Positions 7,680 to 19,898 of a DNA stretch of 64,000 nucleotides are shown here, in pieces. The notes beneath the pieces are model-generated. The model saw nothing but the letters and a program-made list of their open reading frames with translations. It was not told the DNA's origin and ran no database searches. The position numbers and the translations under genes were made by a program. Position 1 is the stretch's first letter, and the number at the start of each line of letters is the position of its first letter. Source of the stretch: Sphingomonas turrisvirgatae (GTDB lineage: Bacteria; Pseudomonadota; Alphaproteobacteria; Sphingomonadales; Sphingomonadaceae); contig NZ_MDDS01000057.1 of the NCBI RefSeq assembly GCF_001721295.1, positions 124,001-188,000 of the forward strand, written 5' to 3'.

Positions 7680-9455
7680 ATGGTGTTGAAGGCGAACGAC
7701 AAGGTTGAAGCAAACCAGGCGGCGACCGGCGCAGCATTGCAGCCGACCCCGACCGACGACACGCTTCCCCGTATCCTGGCGGATTTCGCGACGCTGGGCG
7801 ATGCGCTGGATTATGCCGCAAAGGGTGTGCGCGGCCTCAATTTCCATGACGCGCGCGGCACGCTCACTCGGCCTTATCCGTTTTCGCAGCTGCGCGAGGA
7901 TGCGCTCGCTCAGGCGCGCCGCCTGGTCGCGGCGGGGGTCAAGCCGCAGGATCGAATCGCGCTGATCGCCGAAACCGGGCCGGAATTCGCCTCGCTGTTC
8001 TTCGGCGTGGTCTATGCCGGCGCCTGGCCCGTTCCGCTGCCCCTCCCGACCAGCTTCGGCGGGGCGCAAAGCTATATCGACCAGCTCACGGTCCAGCTCA
8101 CCAGCTGTGACCCGACGATGTTGTTCTATCCGCCCGAAATCGGCGCGATGTGCGCCGAAGCCGCTGCGAACCGCGGCGTTGAAGGGATCGATTGGGCCGA
8201 GTTCGAGACGCGCGCGGCGCCCGAAGTCACGCTGCCCAAGGCTGACACCAACGACATCGCCTATCTGCAATATTCCAGCGGATCGACTCGCTTCCCGCAC
8301 GGCGTGGCGATCACGCACCATGCGCTGCTCAACAACCTGGCGGCGCACAGCCACGGAATGAACGTGACCGATGGCGACCGCTGCGTTTCCTGGCTGCCTT
8401 GGTATCACGACATGGGGCTGGTCGGCTGCTTCCTGTCGATCGTCGCCAATCAGGTGTCGACCGATTACCTCAAGACCGAGGATTTCGCGCGGCGTCCGCT
8501 GGCGTGGCTCGACCTCATCAGCCGCAATCAGGGCAATACCCTCTCCTATTCGCCGACCTTCGGCTACGATATCTGCGCCCGGCGCATGTCCAGCCAGACC
8601 AAGGCGAGCGAGCGGTTCGACCTGTCGCGCTGGCGCGTCGCGGGTAACGGCGCCGACATGATCCGGCCCGACGTGATGCAGAACTTCGTCGACGCGTTCG
8701 CCGATGCCGGGTTCAAGGCCAGCGCCTTCCTGCCCAGCTACGGCCTTGCTGAAGCGACGCTGGCGGTATCGATCATGCCGCCGGGCGAAGGCATCGTGGT
8801 CGAGCTGGTCGAGGAGACGCAGTTGTCCGGAGGTGAGCATGGCCGCGACCGCCCGCAGCGCTTCCGCGCCATCGTCAACTGCGGAAAGCCTGCGCGCGAC
8901 ATGGAAATCGAAATCCGCGAGGAGGACGGCACCCCGCTGCCCGAACGCGCGATCGGCAAGGTGTGGTGTCGCGGCCCCAGCGTCATGGTCGGCTATTTCC
9001 GTGACCCCGAATCGACCGCCGCGTGCCTGGTCGACGGTTGGCTCGACACCGGCGACATGGGCTATATGTCCGATGGCTATATCTACATCGTCGGCCGGGC
9101 GAAGGACATGATCATCGTCAACGGCAAGAATCACTGGCCGCAGGACATCGAATGGGCGGTCGAGCAATTGCCCGCGTTCAAGCAGGGCGACGTCGCCGCC
9201 TTCGCCATCACTACGCCGGGCGGAGAGGAAACGCCCGCCGTGCTGGTGCAGTGCCGCACGTCGGACGAGGAAGAGCGGGTGCGCCTGCGCGAAGAGATTC
9301 GCGAGCGAGTCCGCACCGTTACCGGCATGAACTGCGTGATCGAGCTGGTGCCGCCGCGCACGCTGCCGCGCACCAGTTCGGGCAAGCTCAGCCGGGCCAA
9401 GGCGCGCAATCAATATCTGAACGGCGAGATCAAGCCCTACAGCATCGCCGCCTGA
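7680..9455 (+). CDS. fatty acyl-AMP ligase (FAAL)
   Basis: A 591-residue member of the ANL adenylating superfamily. The P-loop-like motif reads YLQYSSGSTRFPHGV, followed by SWLPWYHDMGL and, in the C-terminal part, WLDTGDMGYM and the hinge region GRAKDMIIVNGKNHWPQDIE. The WYHDMGL block and the replacement of the usual acyl-CoA synthetase hinge are typical of FAAL proteins, which activate fatty acids as acyl adenylates and hand them to an acyl carrier protein rather than CoA. No carrier protein, polyketide synthase or peptide synthetase gene lies nearby, so its partner is unknown. A GAGAG Shine-Dalgarno precedes the ATG. Confidence 0.9.
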   Translation: MVLKANDKVEANQAATGAALQPTPTDDTLPRILADFATLGDALDYAAKGVRGLNFHDARGTLTRPYPFSQLREDALAQARRLVAAGVKPQDRIALIAETGPEFASLFFGVVYAGAWPVPLPLPTSFGGAQSYIDQLTVQLTSCDPTMLFYPPEIGAMCAEAAANRGVEGIDWAEFETRAAPEVTLPKADTNDIAYLQYSSGSTRFPHGVAITHHALLNNLAAHSHGMNVTDGDRCVSWLPWYHDMGLVGCFLSIVANQVSTDYLKTEDFARRPLAWLDLISRNQGNTLSYSPTFGYDICARRMSSQTKASERFDLSRWRVAGNGADMIRPDVMQNFVDAFADAGFKASAFLPSYGLAEATLAVSIMPPGEGIVVELVEETQLSGGEHGRDRPQRFRAIVNCGKPARDMEIEIREEDGTPLPERAIGKVWCRGPSVMVGYFRDPESTAACLVDGWLDTGDMGYMSDGYIYIVGRAKDMIIVNGKNHWPQDIEWAVEQLPAFKQGDVAAFAITTPGGEETPAVLVQCRTSDEEERVRLREEIRERVRTVTGMNCVIELVPPRTLPRTSSGKLSRAKARNQYLNGEIKPYSIAA

Positions 9456-9549
9456 TCGGGCAGCAAGTCGCGGGACCCGGACGAAAAAAACGTTCGTCCC
9501 GCGGCCGTCTCTAACTACTCGCTAACCTGACCGCGCCTAACCAGATGGC

Positions 9550-11910
9550 GTGACGAGCCAGACGACTTCCCAATTCGCGAAGCCGCGCATCGACGTGCGG
9601 GCCCTGCTTGGCCTGTACGATCCCGCGGACACGACCGACTGGGGTCCGATTCGCGCCGCGCAGCTGAATGCCGGCAGCCAGCTGGCGATGTTCATGCTCG
9701 CCGCCAATCTGGTGGGCGCGGCACTGATCACGCTCAACTTCGCCCAGCTCGTTCCGCACTGGCAGCTTGCCGGGTGGAGCGCGCTGGTCGCCGCCGCCGG
9801 GCTGATGGTCGCCTTTCGCAGGCTGGCCGCCCGGCATCGCACCGAACGCACCGCAACGCTGAAGGACGTGCGCGACACCATGCTGGATGGCGTGTTGCTG
9901 GGGACCGCCTGGTCGATCGCGCCGCTCCTGTTCGGCAGCCAGGCCGATGCCGGTGCGATGCTGGGGCTATGGGCGGTGCTGGCGGTGCTGATCGCCGCTT
10001 CGGCGGGCGCGATGGCGGCGCTGCCGTTTGCGACGATCATCTTCATGACCCTGGTCGGCGGGTCGGCTGCAGCGCTGAGCGCGCTCAAGCTGTCGCCGGT
10101 GCTTGGCGCCGCCTGGCTGCTGTTCACCGCCTTGCTCATCATCGGCTGCTTCTCGCGCGGGAAGGCGCTGGTCGTCATCCGCGCGAACGAGATCGCCATC
10201 AACGAGCGTGACGAGACGGTCAGCCTGCTGCTGCGCGAGTTCGAGGACAAGGCCGCGGACTGGCTGTGGGAGATCGACGCGCAGCGCCGCGTCAGCCGCG
10301 CCAACCCGCGCTTTGCCGTGTCGCTCGGCGTCGATCCCATGGTCATCAACGGCATGCCGTTCCTTCAGGTGCTCGCCGGCCCGGCCTGGGACAGTGGCAA
10401 TTTCGCGCCGGGACTGCGCGACATCGCCGAAAAGCTGAAGCGGCGCGAACCGTTTCGCGATCTGCTGCTGCCGGTGATCGTCGACGGAGACGAGCGTTGG
10501 TGGGAGATGACCGGATCGCCCCGCTATAGCGAGGACGGCAGCTTTTGCGGTTTTCGCGGCGTCATGTCCGACGTCACCGAAGCACGCGAATCGCAGAGCA
10601 AGATCAGCCGCATGGCACGCTATGATTCGCTCACGGGTCTGCCCAATCGGCTGCTGATCAACGAAACGCTGGCCATGGCGATGAGCGAGGCGGCGAAGTG
10701 GAACTCGCGCTGCGCCTTCATGATGATCGACCTCGATCGGTTCAAGGCGGTCAACGATACGCTCGGCCATCCGGTCGGCGACAGGCTGCTGATGCGCGTG
10801 TCGGAACGGCTGCGTCAGTTGATGAGCGCAAAGGAGATGATCGGTCGGCTGGGCGGCGACGAATTCGCCGTCGTGGTTCGCGATGCGACCGATTCGGGCG
10901 CGGTCGAACGCCTCGCCCACACGATCATCGACGTTCTTTCGCAACCCTATGAGGTCGATCAGCACACCTTGTACATCGGCGCGAGCGTCGGCGTGGCGGT
11001 GGGACCGCGCGACGGGCGCACCGCCGAAATGCTGATCCGCTCGGCCGATCTTGCGCTCTATCGCTCGAAGGATGCCGGCGGCGGCGTCTATCACGCCTAC
11101 GAGCCCGAACTGCACGTTCAGGCCGAGGAACGCCGCGTGCTCGAAATGGCGCTTCGCGCCGCACTCGAAAAGGACGAGTTCCATCTGATGTACCAGCCGG
11201 TCGTGCAGGCCGGCACCGGAGCGCTGATGGGCTTCGAAGCGCTGCTGCGCTGGACCCATCCCGAATTCGGCAATGTTTCCCCGGCCAAGTTCGTGCCGCT
11301 GGCCGAAGAAGCCCGGCTGATCGCGCCGATCGGAGAATGGGTGCTTCGCAACGCCTGTATCGAGGCGGCGCGCTGGGACGATCCGATCCGCATTGCCGTG
11401 AATGTCAGCCCCGAACAGCTCCACAATGTCGAGTTTGCCGCATTCGTCGCCAGCGCGCTTCGGGAAAGCGGCCTGCACCCCGACCGGCTTGAGCTTGAGG
11501 TGACCGAAAGCGTGTTCATGCGCGAGGGTACCGCAGCCGTGCAGACGCTCGAAAAGATCCTGGACTTGGGCGTCAGGCTCAGCCTCGACGATTTTGGCAC
11601 CGGCTATTCCTCGCTCGGTTATCTCAGCCGCACGCGCTTCTCCTCGATCAAGGTCGATCGCAGCTTCGTTCAGGGCGCGTCCAAGGGAAACAAGGAAGCG
11701 ATCGCCATCATCCGCGCGGTCGTCGCGCTTGCCGACAGCCTGGGCATGGCCACGACGGCCGAGGGCGTCGAAACCGAGGACGAGCATCGCATGATCCAGG
11801 CGCTCGGCTGCAGCAAGGTACAGGGCTATTATTTCGGCCGCCCACTACCCGTCGTTGAAGCGCGCGGCCTGGCGACGCGCGACAGTTTTGGCACGACCGT
11901 CGCGGCGTGA
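9550..11910 (+). CDS. membrane PAS-GGDEF-EAL cyclic-di-GMP protein
   Basis: A 786-residue signalling protein. Residues 1-205 hold about six predicted membrane helices, residues 225-355 a PAS-like sensor, then a GGDEF domain with the intact motif GRLGGDEF near residue 435, and an EAL domain starting at FEALLRW (about residue 561) with the catalytic-loop motif DDFGTGYSSLGYL. The GGDEF motif suggests diguanylate cyclase ability and the EAL motifs suggest c-di-GMP phosphodiesterase ability; I see no RxxD inhibitory site just before GGDEF. Which activity dominates cannot be read from sequence. The start is a GTG without a clear Shine-Dalgarno. Confidence 0.92.
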   Translation: MTSQTTSQFAKPRIDVRALLGLYDPADTTDWGPIRAAQLNAGSQLAMFMLAANLVGAALITLNFAQLVPHWQLAGWSALVAAAGLMVAFRRLAARHRTERTATLKDVRDTMLDGVLLGTAWSIAPLLFGSQADAGAMLGLWAVLAVLIAASAGAMAALPFATIIFMTLVGGSAAALSALKLSPVLGAAWLLFTALLIIGCFSRGKALVVIRANEIAINERDETVSLLLREFEDKAADWLWEIDAQRRVSRANPRFAVSLGVDPMVINGMPFLQVLAGPAWDSGNFAPGLRDIAEKLKRREPFRDLLLPVIVDGDERWWEMTGSPRYSEDGSFCGFRGVMSDVTEARESQSKISRMARYDSLTGLPNRLLINETLAMAMSEAAKWNSRCAFMMIDLDRFKAVNDTLGHPVGDRLLMRVSERLRQLMSAKEMIGRLGGDEFAVVVRDATDSGAVERLAHTIIDVLSQPYEVDQHTLYIGASVGVAVGPRDGRTAEMLIRSADLALYRSKDAGGGVYHAYEPELHVQAEERRVLEMALRAALEKDEFHLMYQPVVQAGTGALMGFEALLRWTHPEFGNVSPAKFVPLAEEARLIAPIGEWVLRNACIEAARWDDPIRIAVNVSPEQLHNVEFAAFVASALRESGLHPDRLELEVTESVFMREGTAAVQTLEKILDLGVRLSLDDFGTGYSSLGYLSRTRFSSIKVDRSFVQGASKGNKEAIAIIRAVVALADSLGMATTAEGVETEDEHRMIQALGCSKVQGYYFGRPLPVVEARGLATRDSFGTTVAA

Positions 11911-12050
11911 TGCTCGCTGCCCCGAACCGATGCAGCGGCATTACACCATTCGTCTCCGCCAAGGGGCGACAGCAGGCGACGTCAATTTGGCGGCAGCGAA
12001 GCGAGTCACTTGCCCCCGCGGCAAGCCCCCGCTAAAGCGCTGCACCGCAC

Positions 12051-12127
12051 AGGGGTGTAGCTCAGCTGGTTAGAGCGTCGGTCTCCAAAACCGAAGGCCC
12101 TCGGTTCGAATCCGAGCTCCCCTGCCA
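12051..12127 (+). tRNA. tRNA-Trp (anticodon CCA)
   Basis: A 77-base cloverleaf with encoded CCA. The anticodon stem TCGGT/ACCGA encloses the loop CTCCAAA, giving anticodon CCA. The T-arm is CTCGG-TTCGAAT-CCGAG and the D-stem GCTC/GAGC. The acceptor stem AGGGGTG/CTCCCCT pairs except for a T-T mismatch at positions 6 and 67. It lies 25 bases before the YqaA-like gene. Confidence 0.97.
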
Positions 12128-12152
12128 TCCTTGCTCATAAGGCGTCTCCCGC

Positions 12153-12725
12153 ATGTTCCGCGCCCTGTACGACTGGACGTTGAGGCTGGCTGGGCATCGC
12201 CATTCCGAACGCTATCTTGCCGCCGTGTCGTTCGCGGAGAGCAGCTTCTTCCCGATCCCGCCCGACGTGATGCTGGTGCCGATGGTGCTGGCCAAACGCG
12301 ATCAGGCTTATCGGATTGCCGCGATCTGTACCGCTGCGTCGGTTCTGGGCGGGCTGTTCGGCTATGCGATCGGGTATTTCCTGACGGCGTTCGCGCATCA
12401 GGTGCTCGAATTCTTTCGCCATGGCGCGTTCGAGGATTTTACCGCCGCCTATCAGCAATACGGCGCTGCGCTGATCCTGATCAAGGGGCTGACGCCGATC
12501 CCGTTCAAGCTGGTGACGATTGCCAGCGGCCTGTCCCACTATCCGGTCGGATGGTTCATCCTGCTGTGCACTATCACGCGCGGGGCGCGCTTCTTCCTGG
12601 TCGCCTATCTGCTCAAGCGCTTTGGCGAGCCGGTGCAGAAGGTGCTGGAGGAGCGGCTGAACCTAATCGGCTGGATCGTGCTTGCCGCATTGATCGCTGG
12701 GTTCGCTGCGGTCGCACTGCTCTGA
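12153..12725 (+). CDS. YqaA-like DedA-family (VTT-domain) membrane protein
   Basis: A 190-residue inner-membrane protein with about four to five hydrophobic segments. It has the DedA/VTT-like features FAESSFFPIPPDVMLVPMVL near the N-terminus (a Pro-Pro reentrant segment after an acidic residue) and KGLTPIPFKLVTIASGL in the middle, followed by a conserved arginine (TRGARFF). DedA-family proteins are linked to lipid carrier handling and membrane homeostasis; YqaA itself has no established function. It immediately follows tRNA-Trp on the same strand and may share its promoter. Confidence 0.88.
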   Translation: MFRALYDWTLRLAGHRHSERYLAAVSFAESSFFPIPPDVMLVPMVLAKRDQAYRIAAICTAASVLGGLFGYAIGYFLTAFAHQVLEFFRHGAFEDFTAAYQQYGAALILIKGLTPIPFKLVTIASGLSHYPVGWFILLCTITRGARFFLVAYLLKRFGEPVQKVLEERLNLIGWIVLAALIAGFAAVALL

Positions 12726-12894
12726 TCCGTCGGATCGGCTCGGCCGGCCGCAGCATTGCCCCCACGTGCGGGAAAATGGCTTGTCCGTAACGAAATTGTA
12801 GGGAATGGCGCGTTTAAGCGTGCCCCGGGCGTCGTCTCGAAGCGTGCCGTACTGCGTTATGGCCCGTTCAGCGCGCTTTTGAGGGAGAACGTTG

Positions 12895-13125
12895 ATGAAG
12901 AAGATTCTTGCAGCGGCCGCCGCCGCAACCATGCTGGTCGGCACCACCGCGTCGGCCACTTCGGCCCAGTCGCTGAGCCTGAAGAACGCGCCGCGCGCTG
13001 CGACCGTCGTGGGTGAAAGCAACGAGCAACTGGGCGCCGCCGCCTGGGTGCTGGGCGCGATCGGCCTTGGCCTGGTCGTCTGGGGCATCGTCGAGCTGAC
13101 CAGCGACGATTCGGACAGCAACTAA
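12895..13125 (+). CDS. small exported membrane protein, unknown function
   Basis: A 76-residue protein with a signal peptide (MKKILAAAAAATMLVG, cleavage probably after the ATSAQ stretch) and one predicted membrane helix at about residues 46-66, ending in an acidic tail rich in Asp and Ser. A GGGAG Shine-Dalgarno sits 9 bases before the ATG; an adjacent in-frame TTG is not needed. A strong terminator follows, so it is likely its own unit between the YqaA-like gene and secE. I do not recognise a domain. The translated features are convincing for a real small gene. Confidence 0.75.
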   Translation: MKKILAAAAAATMLVGTTASATSAQSLSLKNAPRAATVVGESNEQLGAAAWVLGAIGLGLVVWGIVELTSDDSDSN

Positions 13126-13154
13126 GTCCTTCGATCCCACGCGGATCGGACTGG

Positions 13155-13179
13155 AATGGCGGCTTCGGCCGCCATTTTT
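13155..13179 (+). terminator. Rho-independent terminator with TTCG tetraloop
   Basis: A perfect 9-bp stem AATGGCGGC/GCCGCCATT closed by a TTCG loop and followed by a T run, 29 bases after the small membrane protein gene. Confidence 0.92.
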
Positions 13180-13386
13180 GCGTCGGCCGGCCGCGATTGC
13201 GTTCGGGAAAGGACTGCAGGTTCGACGCGACCACTGGCGCCCTTCCCGCCCCTCTTGCCCGTTTCAGCCCAAGTCGCTAGATACCGCCTCCAATCCGACA
13301 GCGTGGATGGGCTTCGCCGGGTTCCTTGACGGAGCCGGGCGGCGAAACCTGCCCCGCGAACGGGCAATTTTTTGCGAGGCAATCAC

Positions 13387-13584
13387 GTGGCGAAGACCAG
13401 TCCCGTCGAGTTCATGCGCCAGGTTCAGGCCGAGACCAAGAAGGTCGTCTGGCCGACGCGCAAGGAGACCATCATGACGGCGGTCATGGTCTTCATCATG
13501 GCTTCGCTGCTGGGCATCTTCTTCTTCGGCGTGGACCGGGCCTTCGACGCGATCGTCAAGTTCCTCCTCAGCCTCGCCGCTTAA
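13387..13584 (+). CDS. secE: preprotein translocase subunit SecE
   Basis: A 65-residue single-helix-type SecE, the short form found in most bacteria outside the enterics. It has the conserved amphipathic segment with VVWPTRKET followed by one membrane helix (about residues 31-55). SecE clamps SecY in the protein-export channel. The start is the GTG at 13387, preceded by a GAGG Shine-Dalgarno; an upstream in-frame TTG is less likely. nusG follows 16 bases downstream, the standard secE-nusG arrangement. Confidence 0.95.
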   Translation: MAKTSPVEFMRQVQAETKKVVWPTRKETIMTAVMVFIMASLLGIFFFGVDRAFDAIVKFLLSLAA

Positions 13585-13600
13585 CGAACAGGGATCACCA

Positions 13601-14137
13601 ATGGCGCGCTGGTACATCATTCACGCCTATTCGGGCTTCGAGAACAAGGTGCGGGATCAGATCCTGGCCGACGCCACGCGGCTGGGGCTCGAGGCGCTCG
13701 TCGAGCAAGTCGAAGTCCCGGTGGAAACCGTGACCGAAGTGCGCCGCGGCAAGAAGGTGCAGTCGGAACGCAAGTTCTTCCCGGGCTATGTGCTCGCGAA
13801 GCTGTCGATGAACGACGATGTCTACCACCTCGTCAAGAACACGCCGAAAGTGACGGGCTTCTTGGGTTCTTCGGGCAAGCCGCAGCCGATCAGCGAGGCC
13901 GAGGCCGCCCGCATCCTCAACACCAAGGAGGAAGCTGCCGCCGCGCCCAAGCACCAGGTCAAGGTCGATTACGAGATCGGCGATGCGGTCAAGGTGCTGG
14001 AAGGCCCGTTCGCCAGCTTCAACGGCGTGGTCGAGGAGCTCGATTTCGACAAGTCGAAGGTCAAGGTCAGCGTCTCGATCTTTGGTCGCGCAACCCCGGT
14101 CGAGCTCGACTTCGACCAGGTCGAGCGCAGCAAGTAA
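13601..14137 (+). CDS. nusG: transcription elongation/antitermination factor NusG
   Basis: A 178-residue protein with the N-terminal NGN domain (ARWYIIHAYSGFENKV, then KFFPGYVLAKLSM) and a C-terminal KOW domain (VLEGPFASFNGVVEELD, about residues 128-145). NusG binds RNA polymerase, suppresses pausing and links it to Rho or the ribosome. Length and domains are complete. It is the last gene of the secE-nusG pair, and a terminator lies about 40 bases after its stop codon. Confidence 0.97.
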   Translation: MARWYIIHAYSGFENKVRDQILADATRLGLEALVEQVEVPVETVTEVRRGKKVQSERKFFPGYVLAKLSMNDDVYHLVKNTPKVTGFLGSSGKPQPISEAEAARILNTKEEAAAAPKHQVKVDYEIGDAVKVLEGPFASFNGVVEELDFDKSKVKVSVSIFGRATPVELDFDQVERSK

Positions 14138-14177
14138 GGCGGAACGGGGTCCCGCGGCGGGCTCCGCAGACATGTAC

Positions 14178-14205
14178 AAGGCCGGCCTCCGCGCCGGCCT
14201 TTTTC
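14178..14205 (+). terminator. Rho-independent terminator after nusG
   Basis: A perfect 9-bp stem AAGGCCGGC/GCCGGCCTT with a 6-base loop and a T-rich tail, between nusG and the ATP synthase operon. Confidence 0.9.
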
Positions 14206-14384
14206 ATTTGCCTGCGCTGGCATGATGCGGCGCAGCATGAACTGGCCGGATCGGGCAGTGACTCGGGTTGCGCATTCTGCACCCCTTTGCTACGCGCCCG
14301 CCAACCCAAGCGGGGCTGCCTTACCGGCGTGCCCCTGTTTTGCATGGGGCCATTTCTGGTTAGCCCAAGAGGAAGCAGCATCGC

Positions 14385-16480
<2,096 letters not shown>

Positions 16481-16489
16481 CGCCTAGAT

Positions 16490-16560
16490 CCCCTGCGCAA
16501 GCAGGGGCCCAGAGCCACCAGCGGGCTCATTCGATACCCTGGGCCCCCGCTTCGCGGGGG
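16490..16560. repeat. palindromic intergenic repeat between atpA and atpG
   Basis: Two hairpins, CCCCTGC-gcaa-GCAGGGG (16490-16507) and CCCCCGC-ttc-GCGGGGG (16544-16560), flank a spacer whose edges GGGCCCAG (16505-16512) and CTGGGCCC (16539-16546) can also pair with each other. The design resembles the elements at 40709, 41846 and 45874. There is no T run, so this is a transcribed spacer inside the operon and not a terminator. Confidence 0.75.
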
Positions 16561-16576
16561 AACAAGAAGGAAGACG

Positions 16577-17458
16577 ATGGCTAGTCTCAAAGCCCTCAAA
16601 GTCCGGATCAACTCGGTCAAGTCGACCCAGAAGATCACCAAGGCGATGAAGATGGTCGCCGCCGCCAAGCTGCGCCGCGCGCAGGAAGCGGCGGAGGCGG
16701 GGCGCCCCTATGCCCAGCGGCTGGAAGCAGTCGTCGCGAGCCTCGCGTCGAAGGTTGCGATCGGTCCGGGCAGCTCGCCGCTGCTCGCCGGCACCGGCAA
16801 GGACCAGGTGCATCTGTTCGTCGTGGCGACCAGCGACAAGGGCCTGGCCGGCGCGTTCAACACCAACATCGCGCGCCTCGCACGCCGTCGCGCCGACGAG
16901 TTGATCGCACAGGGCAAGACGGTAAAGTTCTACACGATCGGCCGCAAGGGCCAGGCCGTGCTGAACCGCCAGTTCCGTTCGTCGATGGTCCACGGGATCG
17001 AGCCGGGTGATCTCGGCAAGCTCCGCTTCGCCGACGCCCGCGGCTATGCCGACGACCTGATCGCCCGGTTTGAAGCCGGCGAGTTCGACGTCGCGCATCT
17101 GTTCTATGCCACGTTCAAGTCGGTCCTGACGCAGGAGCCGACCGAGCAGCAGATCATCCCGGTCAAGATCCCCGCGGTGCCCGCTGGCGAAGCGGCGGTG
17201 TCGGCCGTCACCGAATATGAGCCGAGCGAAGAGGAAATCCTCGACGACCTGCTTGGCCGCAACGTCGCGGTCCAGCTGTTCCGCGCCATGCGTGAAAACG
17301 CCGCGTCGGAACAGGGCAGCAAGATGACCGCGATGGACAATGCCACGCGCAACGCCGGCGACCTCATCAAGCGGCTTAACATCCAGTACAACCGTCAGCG
17401 TCAGGCAGCGATCACGACCGAGCTGGTCGAGATCATCTCGGGCGCGGAGGCGCTCTAG
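16577..17458 (+). CDS. atpG: F1F0 ATP synthase subunit gamma
   Basis: A 293-residue gamma subunit, the rotating central shaft of F1. The N-terminal helix [24 protein letters not shown] (cited here by its core [13 protein letters not shown]) and the C-terminal helix with [16 protein letters not shown] are the most conserved parts of the family and both are intact. A GGAAG Shine-Dalgarno precedes the ATG. It is followed after only 3 bases by an unrelated lipoprotein gene, not by atpD. Confidence 0.97.
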   Translation: MASLKALKVRINSVKSTQKITKAMKMVAAAKLRRAQEAAEAGRPYAQRLEAVVASLASKVAIGPGSSPLLAGTGKDQVHLFVVATSDKGLAGAFNTNIARLARRRADELIAQGKTVKFYTIGRKGQAVLNRQFRSSMVHGIEPGDLGKLRFADARGYADDLIARFEAGEFDVAHLFYATFKSVLTQEPTEQQIIPVKIPAVPAGEAAVSAVTEYEPSEEEILDDLLGRNVAVQLFRAMRENAASEQGSKMTAMDNATRNAGDLIKRLNIQYNRQRQAAITTELVEIISGAEAL

Positions 17459-17461
17459 GCC

Positions 17462-18025
17462 ATGCGCGCCGCCCCTCTCCTTCTTGCCGCCATCGCGCTG
17501 GCAGGCTGTGGCGGGACCGCGACCGGCAACACCGCCGGCGTGGACAATGCTGCCGTGGAGAACGCGACCGCCCCCGCTGCCGAGACCAAGGGCTGGGCCG
17601 AACTGTTCGCCATGCCAGCAAACGACGCGCTCGCAATCTTCGAGAAGCTGAGCTTTCGTCCCGGCGCTTACGAGGAAATGGGCGGCATGATGATGTCGCA
17701 CGGCGCACCGATCAGCCTGGCCGACACGGCGACAGGCAAGAAGAACGTGCTCACGTTCAACGCCAGCGGCGACGCGCGGCAGCTGAGCGGCGTCTCGTTC
17801 GACGTGGTGATCGAGGATGAGGCGCAAGGCGAGGCATCGCGCAAGCGGGCGATCGACTCGCTCTCGACCGCGCTGCGCGTCGCGGGCCTCGACGGCGAAG
17901 CGGTCGTGAAGGCCGCGCTGGCCAAGGATGCCACGCCCACGACCGGCAAGGTTGCCGGTGCGAACTACGCGGTGCTTCGCAAGGACGCCCGCACGACGAT
18001 CAATTTCACGAAACAAACGAACTAA
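17462..18025 (+). CDS. lipoprotein of unknown function inside the F1 operon
   Basis: A 187-residue product with a signal peptide and lipobox (AAIALAGC, Cys about residue 16), a Thr/Ala/Asn-rich linker, and a mature domain of about 145 residues that I do not recognise. It has no resemblance to any ATP synthase subunit. It begins 3 bases after atpG and ends 18 bases before atpD, so it must be co-transcribed and probably translationally coupled to atpG. Base composition matches its neighbours, so there is no sign of recent transfer. The lipobox places it in the envelope, away from the cytoplasmic F1 complex. Confidence 0.8.
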   Translation: MRAAPLLLAAIALAGCGGTATGNTAGVDNAAVENATAPAAETKGWAELFAMPANDALAIFEKLSFRPGAYEEMGGMMMSHGAPISLADTATGKKNVLTFNASGDARQLSGVSFDVVIEDEAQGEASRKRAIDSLSTALRVAGLDGEAVVKAALAKDATPTTGKVAGANYAVLRKDARTTINFTKQTN

Positions 18026-19570
<1,545 letters not shown>

Positions 19571-19582
19571 GCTCCACTCTAG

Positions 19583-19603
19583 CCCCTCCCCGCATGGGGA
19601 GGG
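19583..19603 (+). repeat. small hairpin between atpD and atpC
   Basis: CCCCTCCCC-gcat-GGGGAGGG forms an 8 to 9-bp stem in the 48-base spacer. It looks like the first hairpin alone of the repeat family seen at 19953 and 35077. It lacks a T run, so it is likely an RNA processing or stability element, not a terminator. Confidence 0.55.
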
Positions 19604-19618
19604 ACTAAGGACAAAAAA

Positions 19619-19876
19619 ATGGCACTGCATTTCGAACTCGTGACCCCGGAACGCCTCGTCCGCTCGGAAGAGGTGCACATGGTGGTCGTCCCCGGCACCG
19701 AAGGCGACTTCGGCGTGCTCGAGGGGCATGCCCCGCTCATGAGCACGATCCGCGACGGCAACCTCGAAATCTACAAGACCGCCGGCGGCAACGCGGCGGA
19801 AACGATCCGCATCGAAGGCGGCTTTGCCGAGGTGAATGAGCGCGGCCTGACCGTGCTGGCCGAACGCGCCGAGTAA
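19619..19876 (+). CDS. atpC: F1F0 ATP synthase subunit epsilon, short form
   Basis: An 85-residue epsilon subunit. It contains the complete N-terminal beta-sandwich ([16 protein letters not shown], then [18 protein letters not shown] and the closing [18 protein letters not shown]) but lacks the C-terminal two-helix domain that in E. coli and Bacillus can block rotation. Short epsilon subunits are common in this bacterial group. It is the last gene of the F1 cluster and a strong terminator follows 22 bases after the stop codon. Confidence 0.95.
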   Translation: MALHFELVTPERLVRSEEVHMVVVPGTEGDFGVLEGHAPLMSTIRDGNLEIYKTAGGNAAETIRIEGGFAEVNERGLTVLAERAE

Positions 19877-19898
19877 AATCCGGATCAAGGATCGGGAC

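Noticed and set aside
9471..9501. Hairpin CGGGAC/GTCCCG with an A-rich centre after the acyl-AMP ligase gene
   Set aside because: Possible terminator, but alternative pairings compete and there is no T run downstream; too weak to call.
12010..12036. TTGCCC and GCTAAA as a promoter for tRNA-Trp
   Set aside because: The spacing is only 15 bases and both boxes are weak matches; not strong enough to list.
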